Assembly (NCBI GenBank): GCA_035517415.1
Contig: DATIYW010000149.1
Location: 1 to 14,949, forward strand
Direction of reading: 5' to 3'
Length of the DNA: 14,949 bases
Origin: DATIYW01 sp035517415
Lineage (GTDB): Bacteria > Acidobacteriota > Thermoanaerobaculia > Thermoanaerobaculales > Thermoanaerobaculaceae
The notes under the pieces were generated by a model. That model did no database searches, had not been told where the DNA came from, and saw nothing but the letters and a program-made list of their open reading frames with translations. Of this stretch, positions 1-7,336 are shown piece by piece; position 1 is the stretch's first letter, and every line of letters begins with the position of its first letter. Both the position numbers and the translations under genes were made by a program.

Positions 1-37
1 ACCCCTCCGGTGGACCGCCACCGGGAAAGGACCGAGC

Positions 38-1099
38 ATGCAGATTCGGGACGATTCGGTGGCCCGCGCCCCGCAGGCGCCGCTGGATCCCGCCAAGCTC
101 CCCTTCGGCCGCACCTTCTCCCCGAACATGTTCCGCGTGGAGTGGGACGAGGGGAAGGGCTGGCACGACGCGCGGATCACCCCCTACGGGCCGCTGGCGC
201 TCGCGCCTTCGGCGATGGTGCTGCACTACGGCCAGGAGATCTTCGAGGGGCTCAAGGCGTTCCGCCACCCCGACGGCAGCGTCGCCCTGTTCCGCCCGGA
301 GCGCAACGCGGCGCGCCTCAACAGCTCGGCCAAGCGCATGTCGATGCCCGAGATCCCGACCGACCTCCAGCTCGACGCGATGCGCCGCCTGGTCAAGATC
401 GACCGCGACTGGGTGCCGCCGACGCCCGGCGCGCTCTACGTCCGCCCGGCGATGATCGCGACCGAGGAGGGGCTCGGCGTCCACTCCTCGAAGCGCTTCC
501 TCTACTTCATCATCACCGGCCCCACCGGCTCCTACTTCGGCAACGCCAAGAGCACCGTCCGCATCATGGTCGCGCGCGACTGGGTGCGCGCGGCGCCGGG
601 CGGCACCGGCTCCGCCAAGACCGGCGGCAACTACGCCGCGTCGCTGCTCGCCAGCGCGATCGCCAAGGAGAAGGGGTGCGACCAGGTGCTCTGGCTCGAC
701 GCGGTCGAGCGCCGGCACGTCGAGGAGGTCGGGGCGATGAACCTGGTGTTCGTCTTCGACGGCGTCGTCACCACGCCGCCGACCTCGGGCTCGATCCTCG
801 CCGGCATCACCCGCGAGAGCATCGGCATCCTCTGCCGCGAGCTCGGCCTGCCGTTCGTCGAGCGCGCCATCCACATCGAGGAGGTCGTCAACGGGCTGAC
901 CAACGGCGACTGCACCGAGGTGTTCGGCTGCGGCACCGCCGCGGTGATCTCGCCGGTCGGCGAGCTGCTCGACGGCGACCGCCTGCTGCGCGTCGGCCAC
1001 GGCGACGAGGGCCCGATCGCGAAGCGGCTGCGCGAGGCGCTCACCGCGATCCAGTTCGGGACGCAGCCGGACACGCACGGCTGGATGGTGAGGGTGTAG
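38..1099 (+). CDS. ilvE: Branched-chain amino acid aminotransferase
   Basis: A complete 353-residue fold-type IV PLP enzyme. It should catalyse the last step of leucine, isoleucine and valine synthesis (and the first of their breakdown), moving the amino group between glutamate and branched 2-oxoacids in the cytoplasm. The Schiff-base lysine is K194 in AKTGGNYA. The EVGAMN stretch (from E230) and the phosphate-binding GCGTAA loop (T300) are in place. The GC-QVLWLD and EVGxMN wording is that of the longer BCAT class (eukaryotic and many bacterial enzymes), not the E. coli IlvE class. The length is normal. The ATG at 38 has a purine-rich GGAAAGGA a few bases upstream. A 7-bp hairpin lies at 7-24. 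The gene runs convergently into the hybrid kinase with a 32-bp gap. Any upstream operon partner is outside the window. D-amino-acid transaminase or ADC lyase relatives are less likely given these motifs. Confidence 0.95.
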   Translation: MQIRDDSVARAPQAPLDPAKLPFGRTFSPNMFRVEWDEGKGWHDARITPYGPLALAPSAMVLHYGQEIFEGLKAFRHPDGSVALFRPERNAARLNSSAKRMSMPEIPTDLQLDAMRRLVKIDRDWVPPTPGALYVRPAMIATEEGLGVHSSKRFLYFIITGPTGSYFGNAKSTVRIMVARDWVRAAPGGTGSAKTGGNYAASLLASAIAKEKGCDQVLWLDAVERRHVEEVGAMNLVFVFDGVVTTPPTSGSILAGITRESIGILCRELGLPFVERAIHIEEVVNGLTNGDCTEVFGCGTAAVISPVGELLDGDRLLRVGHGDEGPIAKRLREALTAIQFGTQPDTHGWMVRV

Positions 1100-1131
1100 C
1101 CGGGACCTCGCCGCGCAAGGCGCCCGGGCGC

Positions 1132-4100
1132 TCAGGTCCGACGCTCGCCGGCATCCTCCTCGAGTGCGGCGCGCAGCTCTCGCGCCAGCGTCTCGACGTC
1201 GAACGGCTTCTGCAGGAAGTGGTAGCGGCCCGGCCCGGCCGCCTGCCGGATGGCCTCGTCCTCGGCGTAGCCGGAGATCAGGATCACCCGCAGCCCCGGC
1301 CACCGCTCGCGTAGCGCGCGCGAGAGCTCGGGGCCGGACGAGCCGGGCAGCATGACGTCCGCGATCAGCACGCCGAACGCCGGCTCGGCGGGCAGCCGGC
1401 CGGCCTGCTCCCCGTCCGCCACCGCGGTCGCCCGGTAGCCGAGCATGTGCAGGATCTCGGACAGACCCTGCCGCGCGCCCTCCTCGTCCTCGACCACGAG
1501 CACCGCCTCGCCGCCGCCCTCCCGCACCGCCGGCACCCCCGCGGCCGGGACCGCCGCCGCCGGCTCGGTTGAACCCATCGGCAACGTGACGCGGAACGAC
1601 GTGCCCCCGCCCGGCCGGTCGCGGAACTCGACCGAGCCGGCGTGCGCCGTGACGATGCCGTGCACGACCGGGAGCCCGAGCCCGGTCCCGTGGCCCTTCG
1701 CCTTGGTGGTGAAGAACGGCTCGAACACCTTGTCGCGGATCTCGGCCGGAATGCCGTGGCCGGTGTCGTCGACCGAGAACCAGACCCGGTCCGCGCCCTC
1801 GCTCCCCGAGTGGATCGCGACCCGGCCGCCGCCGGGCATCGCGTCGACCGCGTTCACCACCAGGTTGACGAGCACCTGCTCGAGCTGGCCATGGTCGGCG
1901 ACCAGCGGCAGCGGCCCCGGCGCCAGCTCGACGGTGAAGGCGACGTTCTCCCGCACCAGTCGGCGCAGCAGCGACGCCGCGCCGGCGATGACGCGGTTGA
2001 GATCGAGCGGCTCCGGCCGCGCCGTCTCCCGCCTCGCGAACAGCAGGAGCTGGCGGGTGAGCGCCGCCCCGCGCCGCACCTGCTCCTCGAGCTCCGCCAG
2101 GCTCGCCTCCGGCCGGGCGCCGGCGGTGCTCCCCGAGCGCAGGAGCTGGACGTGGCTGAGCATCGCCTGCAAGAGGTTGTTGAAGTCGTGCGCCACGCCG
2201 CCAGCGAGCATGCCGACGGCCTCCATCTTCTGCGCCTGGCGGAGCTGCGCCTCCAGCGCCACCTCCTGCGTGACGTCGCGCTTGACCGCGACGAAGTTCA
2301 TGATCCGGCCGTCGGGGTCGCGCACCGGGGAGATCACCGCCACCTCCTCGTAGAGCTGCCCGTCCTTGCGCCGGTTGGTCAGACGCCCCTCCCACGTCTC
2401 GCCGCGCAGCAACGTCGCCCACATCTCGCGGTAGAACGCCGCGTCGTGGCGCCCGCTCTTGAGGATCCGCGGGTTGGCGCCGAGCGCCTCGCCAGCGTCA
2501 TAGCCGGTGGCGCGGACGAAGGCGGGGTTGACGTACTGGATCCGCCCCTCGGGGTCGGTGATCACGATCGCCTCGGCCGCCTGCTCGACGGCGGCCGCCA
2601 GGCGCATGAGCTGCGCCTCGGCCCGCTTGCGTTCGGTCACGTCGCGGCCGATGCCGTGGAACTCGGCGAGCCGCCCCTGCTCGAAGCGCGGGTTGGCGGT
2701 GAACTCGCCCATCACGACGCCGCCGTCGCGCCGTCGCACCCGCAGCTCGAACAGACCGACCTGCTCGCCGGCGAGGAAACGGCCGAAGATCTCGAGCGCC
2801 CGCTCGGCGTCGGCGGGGTCGATCAGCTCGACGAAGCTGCGCCCGAGGAACTCCTCAGGCTTCCAGCCGGTGACCGCCTCGAAGGCGCTGCTCAGCGACG
2901 TCAGCGTGCCGTCCGGCGACATCGAGATCACCACGTCGCGGACCGAGTCGACGAGGTCGCGGTAGCGCTGCTCGGACGCCCGCAGCGCCGCCTCCGCCCC
3001 CGCCCGCCGCGCTTCGTTGTCGATCGTCTCGAGGGCGAAGCCGACGTCGCTGCCCAGCCCGCCGAGCAGCGAGACCGCCTCCGGGCCGAACGCCGCGGCC
3101 TCGGAGGCATAGACGGTGAGCACGAACTCGACCCGGCCCCGCACCGGCAGCGGGACCCCGGCGCTCGACCGGTAGCCGCGCCGCGACGCCTCCTCCCGCC
3201 ACGGCGCCACCCGCTCGTCGCTCGCCCAGTCGTTCACCACGACCAGACGTCCGGTGCGGGCGGCGAGCCCGGTCGGGCCGGACCCGAGCGGCGACTCGTC
3301 GGCGCGGACGCGGATCGCCGCGAGGTAGCCGGCCTCGGCCCCCGCCCACGCGACGGGGACGACCTGCGCGCTCGCGCGGTCGACCGCGCCGACCCAAGCC
3401 ATGTGGAAGCCGCCATGCTCGACGACGACGCGGCACGCCTCGGCGAACAGCCGGTCGCGGTCGCGCTCGCGGACGATCAGCTGGTTGATCTCGAGGATCG
3501 TCCGCAGCAGCCGGTTGAGGTGGGCGATGCGCGCCTCGTGCTGCTTCCGCTCCGAGACGTCGCGGACGATCGAGAGGAAGTGCGGCTCGCCCTCGACCTC
3601 CACGACTCGGCTGCTCACCTCGACGGGGAAGATGCTCCCGTCCTTGCGCTGGTGCAGCGTCTCGAACACCTGGCTCCCGGTGGCCGCCGTCCGCGCCAGG
3701 ATCTCCTCCGTCTCGCCCATGATCGCGGCCGGCCGGAGGTCGCGGATGTCGCGGCCGAGGAGCTCCGCGCGGCCATAGCCGTAGAGCGTCTCGGCGCGCC
3801 GGTTCGCGTCGACGACGCGCCCCTCGCGCCGGATCAGGAGGATGGCGTCGTTGGCGTGCTCGCGCACCAGCCCGAAATGCGCCTCGGCCGTCGCGGGCGA
3901 GCTCCGGCTCGGCCGTCGCCGCAGCCACGCGAGGCCGATGCCGGCGACCAACGAGGCGCCGAGCGCGGGGAGGCGTCCCCCAGGCACGCGCGAGACGAGC
4001 GGCGACCCCGGCGCGGCCGCCGGCCCGACCGCGGCCGCGGCGGCGGACCCTCCCGGGAGCCGCGCGTCCGCCGGAGGGCACCAGCCGGCGACGATTGCGA

Positions 4101-4191
4101 CGGCCAACGCCAACGCCGCCGGACAGGCCACCGCCCACGCTGCGGATGGCGCGGAACCCTCGCGCCGTGCCCACCATCGCCCTGCCGTCAT
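1132..4191 (-). CDS. Membrane hybrid histidine kinase, PAS-GAF-PAS-PAS-HisKA-HATPase-REC
   Basis: A 1019-residue sensor kinase from the ATG at 4191. Two hydrophobic segments (about 15-38 and 74-91) flank a short Ala/Gly/Pro-rich stretch, so it is probably membrane-anchored with little outside the cell. Then come PAS (about 105-215), GAF (240-395), PAS (405-522), PAS (530-645), the HisKA dimerisation helix with H668 in GGVAHDFNN, and an ATPase domain (N-box N780, DDTGHGIP 808-815, G-box GHGTGLGL 833-840). A C-terminal receiver has acidic E901/D902, acceptor D945 and K995. All catalytic residues for autophosphorylation and phosphotransfer to its own receiver are present. The signal is unknown; PAS and GAF suggest a cytoplasmic ligand or redox cue. 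No output domain or partner regulator is adjacent, so it is an orphan. An in-frame GTG at 4308 would add 39 residues, but the Arg/Gly-rich extension looks non-coding and lacks a ribosome site. Confidence 0.93.
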   Translation of the reverse strand: MTAGRWWARREGSAPSAAWAVACPAALALAVAIVAGWCPPADARLPGGSAAAAAVGPAAAPGSPLVSRVPGGRLPALGASLVAGIGLAWLRRRPSRSSPATAEAHFGLVREHANDAILLIRREGRVVDANRRAETLYGYGRAELLGRDIRDLRPAAIMGETEEILARTAATGSQVFETLHQRKDGSIFPVEVSSRVVEVEGEPHFLSIVRDVSERKQHEARIAHLNRLLRTILEINQLIVRERDRDRLFAEACRVVVEHGGFHMAWVGAVDRASAQVVPVAWAGAEAGYLAAIRVRADESPLGSGPTGLAARTGRLVVVNDWASDERVAPWREEASRRGYRSSAGVPLPVRGRVEFVLTVYASEAAAFGPEAVSLLGGLGSDVGFALETIDNEARRAGAEAALRASEQRYRDLVDSVRDVVISMSPDGTLTSLSSAFEAVTGWKPEEFLGRSFVELIDPADAERALEIFGRFLAGEQVGLFELRVRRRDGGVVMGEFTANPRFEQGRLAEFHGIGRDVTERKRAEAQLMRLAAAVEQAAEAIVITDPEGRIQYVNPAFVRATGYDAGEALGANPRILKSGRHDAAFYREMWATLLRGETWEGRLTNRRKDGQLYEEVAVISPVRDPDGRIMNFVAVKRDVTQEVALEAQLRQAQKMEAVGMLAGGVAHDFNNLLQAMLSHVQLLRSGSTAGARPEASLAELEEQVRRGAALTRQLLLFARRETARPEPLDLNRVIAGAASLLRRLVRENVAFTVELAPGPLPLVADHGQLEQVLVNLVVNAVDAMPGGGRVAIHSGSEGADRVWFSVDDTGHGIPAEIRDKVFEPFFTTKAKGHGTGLGLPVVHGIVTAHAGSVEFRDRPGGGTSFRVTLPMGSTEPAAAVPAAGVPAVREGGGEAVLVVEDEEGARQGLSEILHMLGYRATAVADGEQAGRLPAEPAFGVLIADVMLPGSSGPELSRALRERWPGLRVILISGYAEDEAIRQAAGPGRYHFLQKPFDVETLARELRAALEEDAGERRT

Positions 4192-4197
4192 GAGCTT

Positions 4198-4201
4198 CTC
4201 C
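4198..4201 (-). promoter_or_regulatory. Ribosome binding site fixing the hybrid kinase start
   Basis: On the minus strand GGAG, continuing as GGAGAAG, sits six bases before the ATG at 4191. Neither the ATG at 4260 nor the GTG at 4308 has a comparable site. This is the main reason for choosing the shorter N-terminus. Confidence 0.6.
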
Positions 4202-4343
4202 ACCACCCGCCACCCCGTCCGCCCCACGCCGTACCATCCCCCGGTCCTGCTGCGTCCCATCACGTCGCGGATCGCGGTTGTGGGGCGCCGAATCCCGGCG
4301 GCACGCACACCCGCGGCATGTCATCGAACCAATGTCGAGACGC

Positions 4344-4372
4344 AATCTAGGTCACATCGTCCGTGGGCGCAA
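4344..4372 (-). promoter_or_regulatory. Candidate sigma70-type promoter for the hybrid kinase
   Basis: On the minus strand TTGCGC (4367-4372) and TAGATT (4344-4349) are separated by 17 bp, and the patch is noticeably AT-richer than its surroundings. This matches the consensus spacing, with three of six and four of six consensus bases. Transcription would start near 4337, giving a leader of about 145 nt before the ATG at 4191. It lies in the 237-bp gap after the LytTR gene, so the kinase would have its own transcript. This is prediction from bases only. Confidence 0.4.
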
Positions 4373-4428
4373 GAGGCTCGCGGCACGGCGCGCCGCGCCC
4401 GGCGGGCACGACACCTTGCGGGTTCGGC

Positions 4429-5184
4429 CTACAGCAGCTCACGCAGCCGGCCGTAGCCGGCGCGGGAGAGCGGCACCTTGGTGCCGTCGCGGAGGATCGC
4501 GATCCGGCTGTCCTTGGCGTAGAGCTCGATCCCGGCGAGGCGCTCGACGTTGACGATGAACGAGCGGTGCACGCGCACGAAGCGGACCGGGTCGAGCTGT
4601 GCCGCGAGCGCGGCCAGCGTCTGCTGCTTGCGGTACTCGTTGCCGGCCGAGTGCAGGCAGATGTAGTCGTCGCGCGCCTCGACGAGGTCGAGCTTCTCGA
4701 TCGGGATGACGTGGACGCGTGACCCCTCGCGGACAAGCACGCGCGCGAGCGGCGCGCCGGCGGGACGCGCGGCGGCGAGCACCTCCGCGACCGGGAACGG
4801 CCGCCCCTCGCGCAGCCGCGCCCGGGCGCGATCGAGCGCGAGCAGGAGCCGGTCCTTCGCCAGCGGCTTGAGCAGGTAGTCGACCGCGTTGACCTCGAAG
4901 GCGCGCAGGGCGTGCTCGTCGTAGGCGGTGACGAAGACGACGGCGACCTCCCGCTCGAGCAGCTCGAGCACCTCGAACCCGTCGAGCTTCGGCATCCGGA
5001 TGTCGAGCAGGAGCAGGTCGGGGTCGAGCTCGGCGACCGCCTTGACCGCCTCGAAGCCGTTCGCGCATTCGGCCACCAACTCGACGTCCGGCACGCCGGC
5101 CAGGTACTCGCGCAGCAGGGCCCGCGCCGGCGCCTCGTCGTCGACGATCGCCACCCGCAGCGGCCGCGTCGCCTCGCCCGTCAT
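4429..5184 (-). CDS. LytTR-family response regulator
   Basis: A 251-residue regulator from the ATG at 5184. The receiver domain (about 9-118) has the acidic pair D15/D16, phosphoacceptor D61 in LLDIRMP, T86 in VTAYDEHA and K106 in LLKPL, so it should be phosphorylated. The LytTR DNA-binding domain (about 149-251) carries the family hallmark RVHRSFIVN (204-212) and ends at its usual C-terminus. The family binds direct repeats in promoters through beta strands rather than a helix-turn-helix. It is last in the operon, directly after the LytS-type kinase that probably phosphorylates it. An alternative GTG at 5196 would add four residues. Neither start has a strong ribosome site; GAG five bases before the ATG is the better one. 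The targets are unknown, and autoregulation of the operon is a reasonable guess. Confidence 0.93.
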   Translation of the reverse strand: MTGEATRPLRVAIVDDEAPARALLREYLAGVPDVELVAECANGFEAVKAVAELDPDLLLLDIRMPKLDGFEVLELLEREVAVVFVTAYDEHALRAFEVNAVDYLLKPLAKDRLLLALDRARARLREGRPFPVAEVLAAARPAGAPLARVLVREGSRVHVIPIEKLDLVEARDDYICLHSAGNEYRKQQTLAALAAQLDPVRFVRVHRSFIVNVERLAGIELYAKDSRIAILRDGTKVPLSRAGYGRLRELL

Positions 5185-5218
5185 GGAAGCTCGCACACAG
5201 CTTAGCGCAGGTCGAGGG

Positions 5219-6286
5219 TCAGTCCGCCGCCGCGAGTCGCAGCGGGAACTCGAGCGTGACGACGTACGACCCGCCTTCGCGCCGCGCGTCGACCGACGCG
5301 TCGGCGCCGTAGGCGGCGGCGAGCCGCGAGCGCACGTTCTCCAGGCCGACGCCGGTGCCGCCGGCGGCGGGTGCCTGGTCGCCGGCCGGGTTCTCCACCG
5401 ACAGCCGCACCGCCCCGCCCGCGCGCTCCGCCACCACCGTCACGCAGCCGCCGTCGAGGCAGCCCGCGATCCCGTGGCGCACCGCGTTCTCCACCAGCGG
5501 CTGGATGAGCAGCGGCGGGACCTGGCAGGCGCGCACCTCGGGCGCGATCCGCCACTCGGCGCGGAGCCGCGCCCCGAAGCGCGCCTGCTCGACCGCGAGG
5601 TAGCGTTCGGCCAGCGCCAGCTCCTCGCCGAGGGCGATCGACCGGGCGCCGCCCACGCGCACGCTCTCGCGCAGGAACTCAGCGAGCTTCAGGCACATCT
5701 CGCGCGCACCGGGGGGGTCGGCGGCGATCAGGGCGCTGATCGAATTCAGGGAGTTGAACAGGAAGTGGGGGTCGATCTGCGCCCGCAACGCCCGCAGCTC
5801 CGCCTCGCGCGCCAGCACCTCGAGCTCGAGCGCCTGAGTCTGGGCCCGCCGCGCGTTCTCGAACGCCATCAGCAGGTAGTGCAGCGCCGCGGCGAGCACG
5901 TAAAGCAGCACGCCGGCGCCGAGCAGCACCGGCGCGATGCGGGGGAAGCGCTCGTCGAGGCGGGCGAAGCGCGGGACCTGGGCGAGCATCACGACCCAGG
6001 TGTCGGCGAGGAACAGCCACAGCATCGCGGAGAGCGCGGCCGCCAGCAGCTGCGTCGCGACGATGCGGGGAAACGCCGCCGCGCTCAGCGAGGCGTTCCG
6101 GCACGGGTACCAGGCGGCGAGGCAGACGAAGGCGTAGACGAGCGAGAGCGGGAAGGCGACCGCGAGCGACTCGGGCCAGGTGGAGCCAACGACGAGGTGG
6201 AACAGCGCCGCCAGCATCCCGGCCAGCGGCACCCAGGCCGCGAGGTACGGTCCCAGCCTTCCGCGGTAGGCGAGGATCGGGTGCAT
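5219..6286 (-). CDS. LytS-type sensor histidine kinase (His_kinase family), four TM helices
   Basis: A 355-residue membrane kinase. Four hydrophobic helices (about 14-33, 42-60, 77-99, 118-140) form the sensor half with no sizeable outside domain. A short coiled stretch (about 142-168) leads to the phosphoacceptor H174 in QIDPHFLFNSLNS, the signature of the LytS/YehU kinases that pair with LytTR regulators. The ATPase part shows N267 in VENAVRHG and a glycine box GTGVGLENV (310-318). The usual acidic D-box reads VENPAG, with Asn at the place of the Asp, as is seen in part of this family. The ATG lies four bases after the stop of the LiaF-like gene, and its own stop is 34 bp before the regulator. 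The three are thus almost certainly one transcript. The signal is unknown, but envelope state is the natural guess from the LiaF-like partner. Confidence 0.92.
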   Translation of the reverse strand: MHPILAYRGRLGPYLAAWVPLAGMLAALFHLVVGSTWPESLAVAFPLSLVYAFVCLAAWYPCRNASLSAAAFPRIVATQLLAAALSAMLWLFLADTWVVMLAQVPRFARLDERFPRIAPVLLGAGVLLYVLAAALHYLLMAFENARRAQTQALELEVLAREAELRALRAQIDPHFLFNSLNSISALIAADPPGAREMCLKLAEFLRESVRVGGARSIALGEELALAERYLAVEQARFGARLRAEWRIAPEVRACQVPPLLIQPLVENAVRHGIAGCLDGGCVTVVAERAGGAVRLSVENPAGDQAPAAGGTGVGLENVRSRLAAAYGADASVDARREGGSYVVTLEFPLRLAAAD

Positions 6287-6290
6287 GGGT

Positions 6291-7160
6291 TCAGTTCTTG
6301 ATCTCGACCCCGCCCATGACCGCCGCGCCGCGCACCACCAGCACCTTGCGCGGGTCGCCGGCGACGTGGCGCGTCTTGTCCTCGAACCCGCCGAGGATCG
6401 GCGTGCCCTGCACGACCACGGTCCAGTCCTCGGGCACGCGGATCTCGATCCCGCCCCACATCGCGAACGTGTCGATCACCGCGTCGCCGCTCATGATCGA
6501 CGCGCCGCGCAGGTCCAGCTCGCAACCCCCCATGATCGCGGTGAGGTCGCCGCCGCGGAAGTCCTGGCCGATGGAGCGGCGACGGACCGCCCCGAGGAGC
6601 GCGAATGCGCTCACCGTCGAGGCGACCTCGCTCGCCGGCGCGGCGCCCGGCGACGGCGCGGCGGCGGAGAATACCGGCCCGCCGCCGGGTGAGCCCGCGG
6701 CCGCCACGCCGGCGTCGGAGGGCGGCGCGCCCGCCTCCGGCGCCACCGCCGGCGCGGTCCACACGCCCCGCTCCGCGCGGCGGCCCCAGCGGCCGCCTCC
6801 GGGTCCGGGCCATCCCGCGCCCGTGCCGCCGTCGAGGGCTCGCCACACGATCCCGGCGCCGACCAGGACCAGCAGCACCGGCCAGTAATGCCACACCCGG
6901 TCGGAGATGAGGTCGAGGTTGGTGAGCAGCAGCAGCGTCCCGATCCCGGCGATCACCACGCCGGAGACACGGCCGTGGTTGCCGCGCGGCTGCACGAGCC
7001 GGGCCACGCCCGCGGCGATCAGCAGCACCGGCCAGTACGCCCAGTAGTCGCCGACGCTGATCACGTCGAGCTTGTCGAGGGTGAACATCACCCCGAGGAG
7101 GATGATCACCAGCCCGAACACCAGCCTCGGCACGTTGCGATAGACCCGTTCAGGACTCAT
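6291..7160 (-). CDS. LiaI/LiaF-like membrane protein, first gene of the LytS/LytTR operon
   Basis: A 289-residue protein. The N-terminal half has four TM helices (about 10-27, 37-56, 66-84, 91-107) arranged as two similar hairpins, each with YWPVLL (42-47 and 92-97), as in LiaI/DUF5668 proteins. A Gly/Ala/Pro-rich linker (about 110-180) leads to a C-terminal domain with IMGG, MWGG, LGG and MGG turns at 209, 234, 257 and 282, roughly 25 residues apart. That is the beta-helix-like ladder of the LiaF C-terminal (cell wall-active antibiotics response) domain. In Bacillus, LiaF restrains the LiaS kinase until the cell wall is stressed; the same role towards the LytS-type kinase four bases downstream is inference. 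The ATG has an excellent GGGGAGG site five bases upstream (about 7166-7172). The linker is unusually long and compositionally simple. Confidence 0.85.
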   Translation of the reverse strand: MSPERVYRNVPRLVFGLVIILLGVMFTLDKLDVISVGDYWAYWPVLLIAAGVARLVQPRGNHGRVSGVVIAGIGTLLLLTNLDLISDRVWHYWPVLLVLVGAGIVWRALDGGTGAGWPGPGGGRWGRRAERGVWTAPAVAPEAGAPPSDAGVAAAGSPGGGPVFSAAAPSPGAAPASEVASTVSAFALLGAVRRRSIGQDFRGGDLTAIMGGCELDLRGASIMSGDAVIDTFAMWGGIEIRVPEDWTVVVQGTPILGGFEDKTRHVAGDPRKVLVVRGAAVMGGVEIKN

Positions 7161-7201
7161 CGGCGCCTCCCCGCGCGGCCGCCACGCCGGCGGCCACCTC
7201 C

Positions 7202-7219
7202 GAAGATACGCGGATCTTC
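7202..7219. repeat. Perfect inverted repeat upstream of the LiaF-like operon
   Basis: GAAGAT, six bases, ATCTTC: a 6-bp perfect dyad 42 bp upstream of the operon's first ATG, in an AT-richer island of an otherwise GC-rich 176-bp gap (7161-7336). It could be an operator or a leader hairpin. No T-run follows, so a terminator for ahcY is unlikely. I found no convincing -35/-10 pair nearby. Confidence 0.35.
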
Positions 7220-7336
7220 ACGTCCGGTATGCACTTGCCCGGCGAACGGCGGCCCCGCGCCGGTCAACGGCGACGTGAGGGCAGGAGCAGCGCCGAGGGC
7301 CGCCGCCCGGGCGCTCGGACGCCGCCGTGCGGCGCC

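Noticed and set aside
1120..1131. 12-base palindrome GCGCCCGGGCGC as a terminator between ilvE and the kinase gene
   Set aside because: It has no loop and no T-run, and such palindromes are expected by chance at this GC content.
10..1314. A 434-codon plus-strand frame over ilvE
   Set aside because: Arg/Pro/Ala-rich shadow of the aminotransferase; it also runs into the end of the convergent kinase gene.
1642..4350. A 902-codon open frame on the plus strand opposite the hybrid kinase
   Set aside because: High GC removes stop codons from antisense frames. The translation is Arg/Pro/His-rich with no domain, while the minus frame has complete kinase domains.
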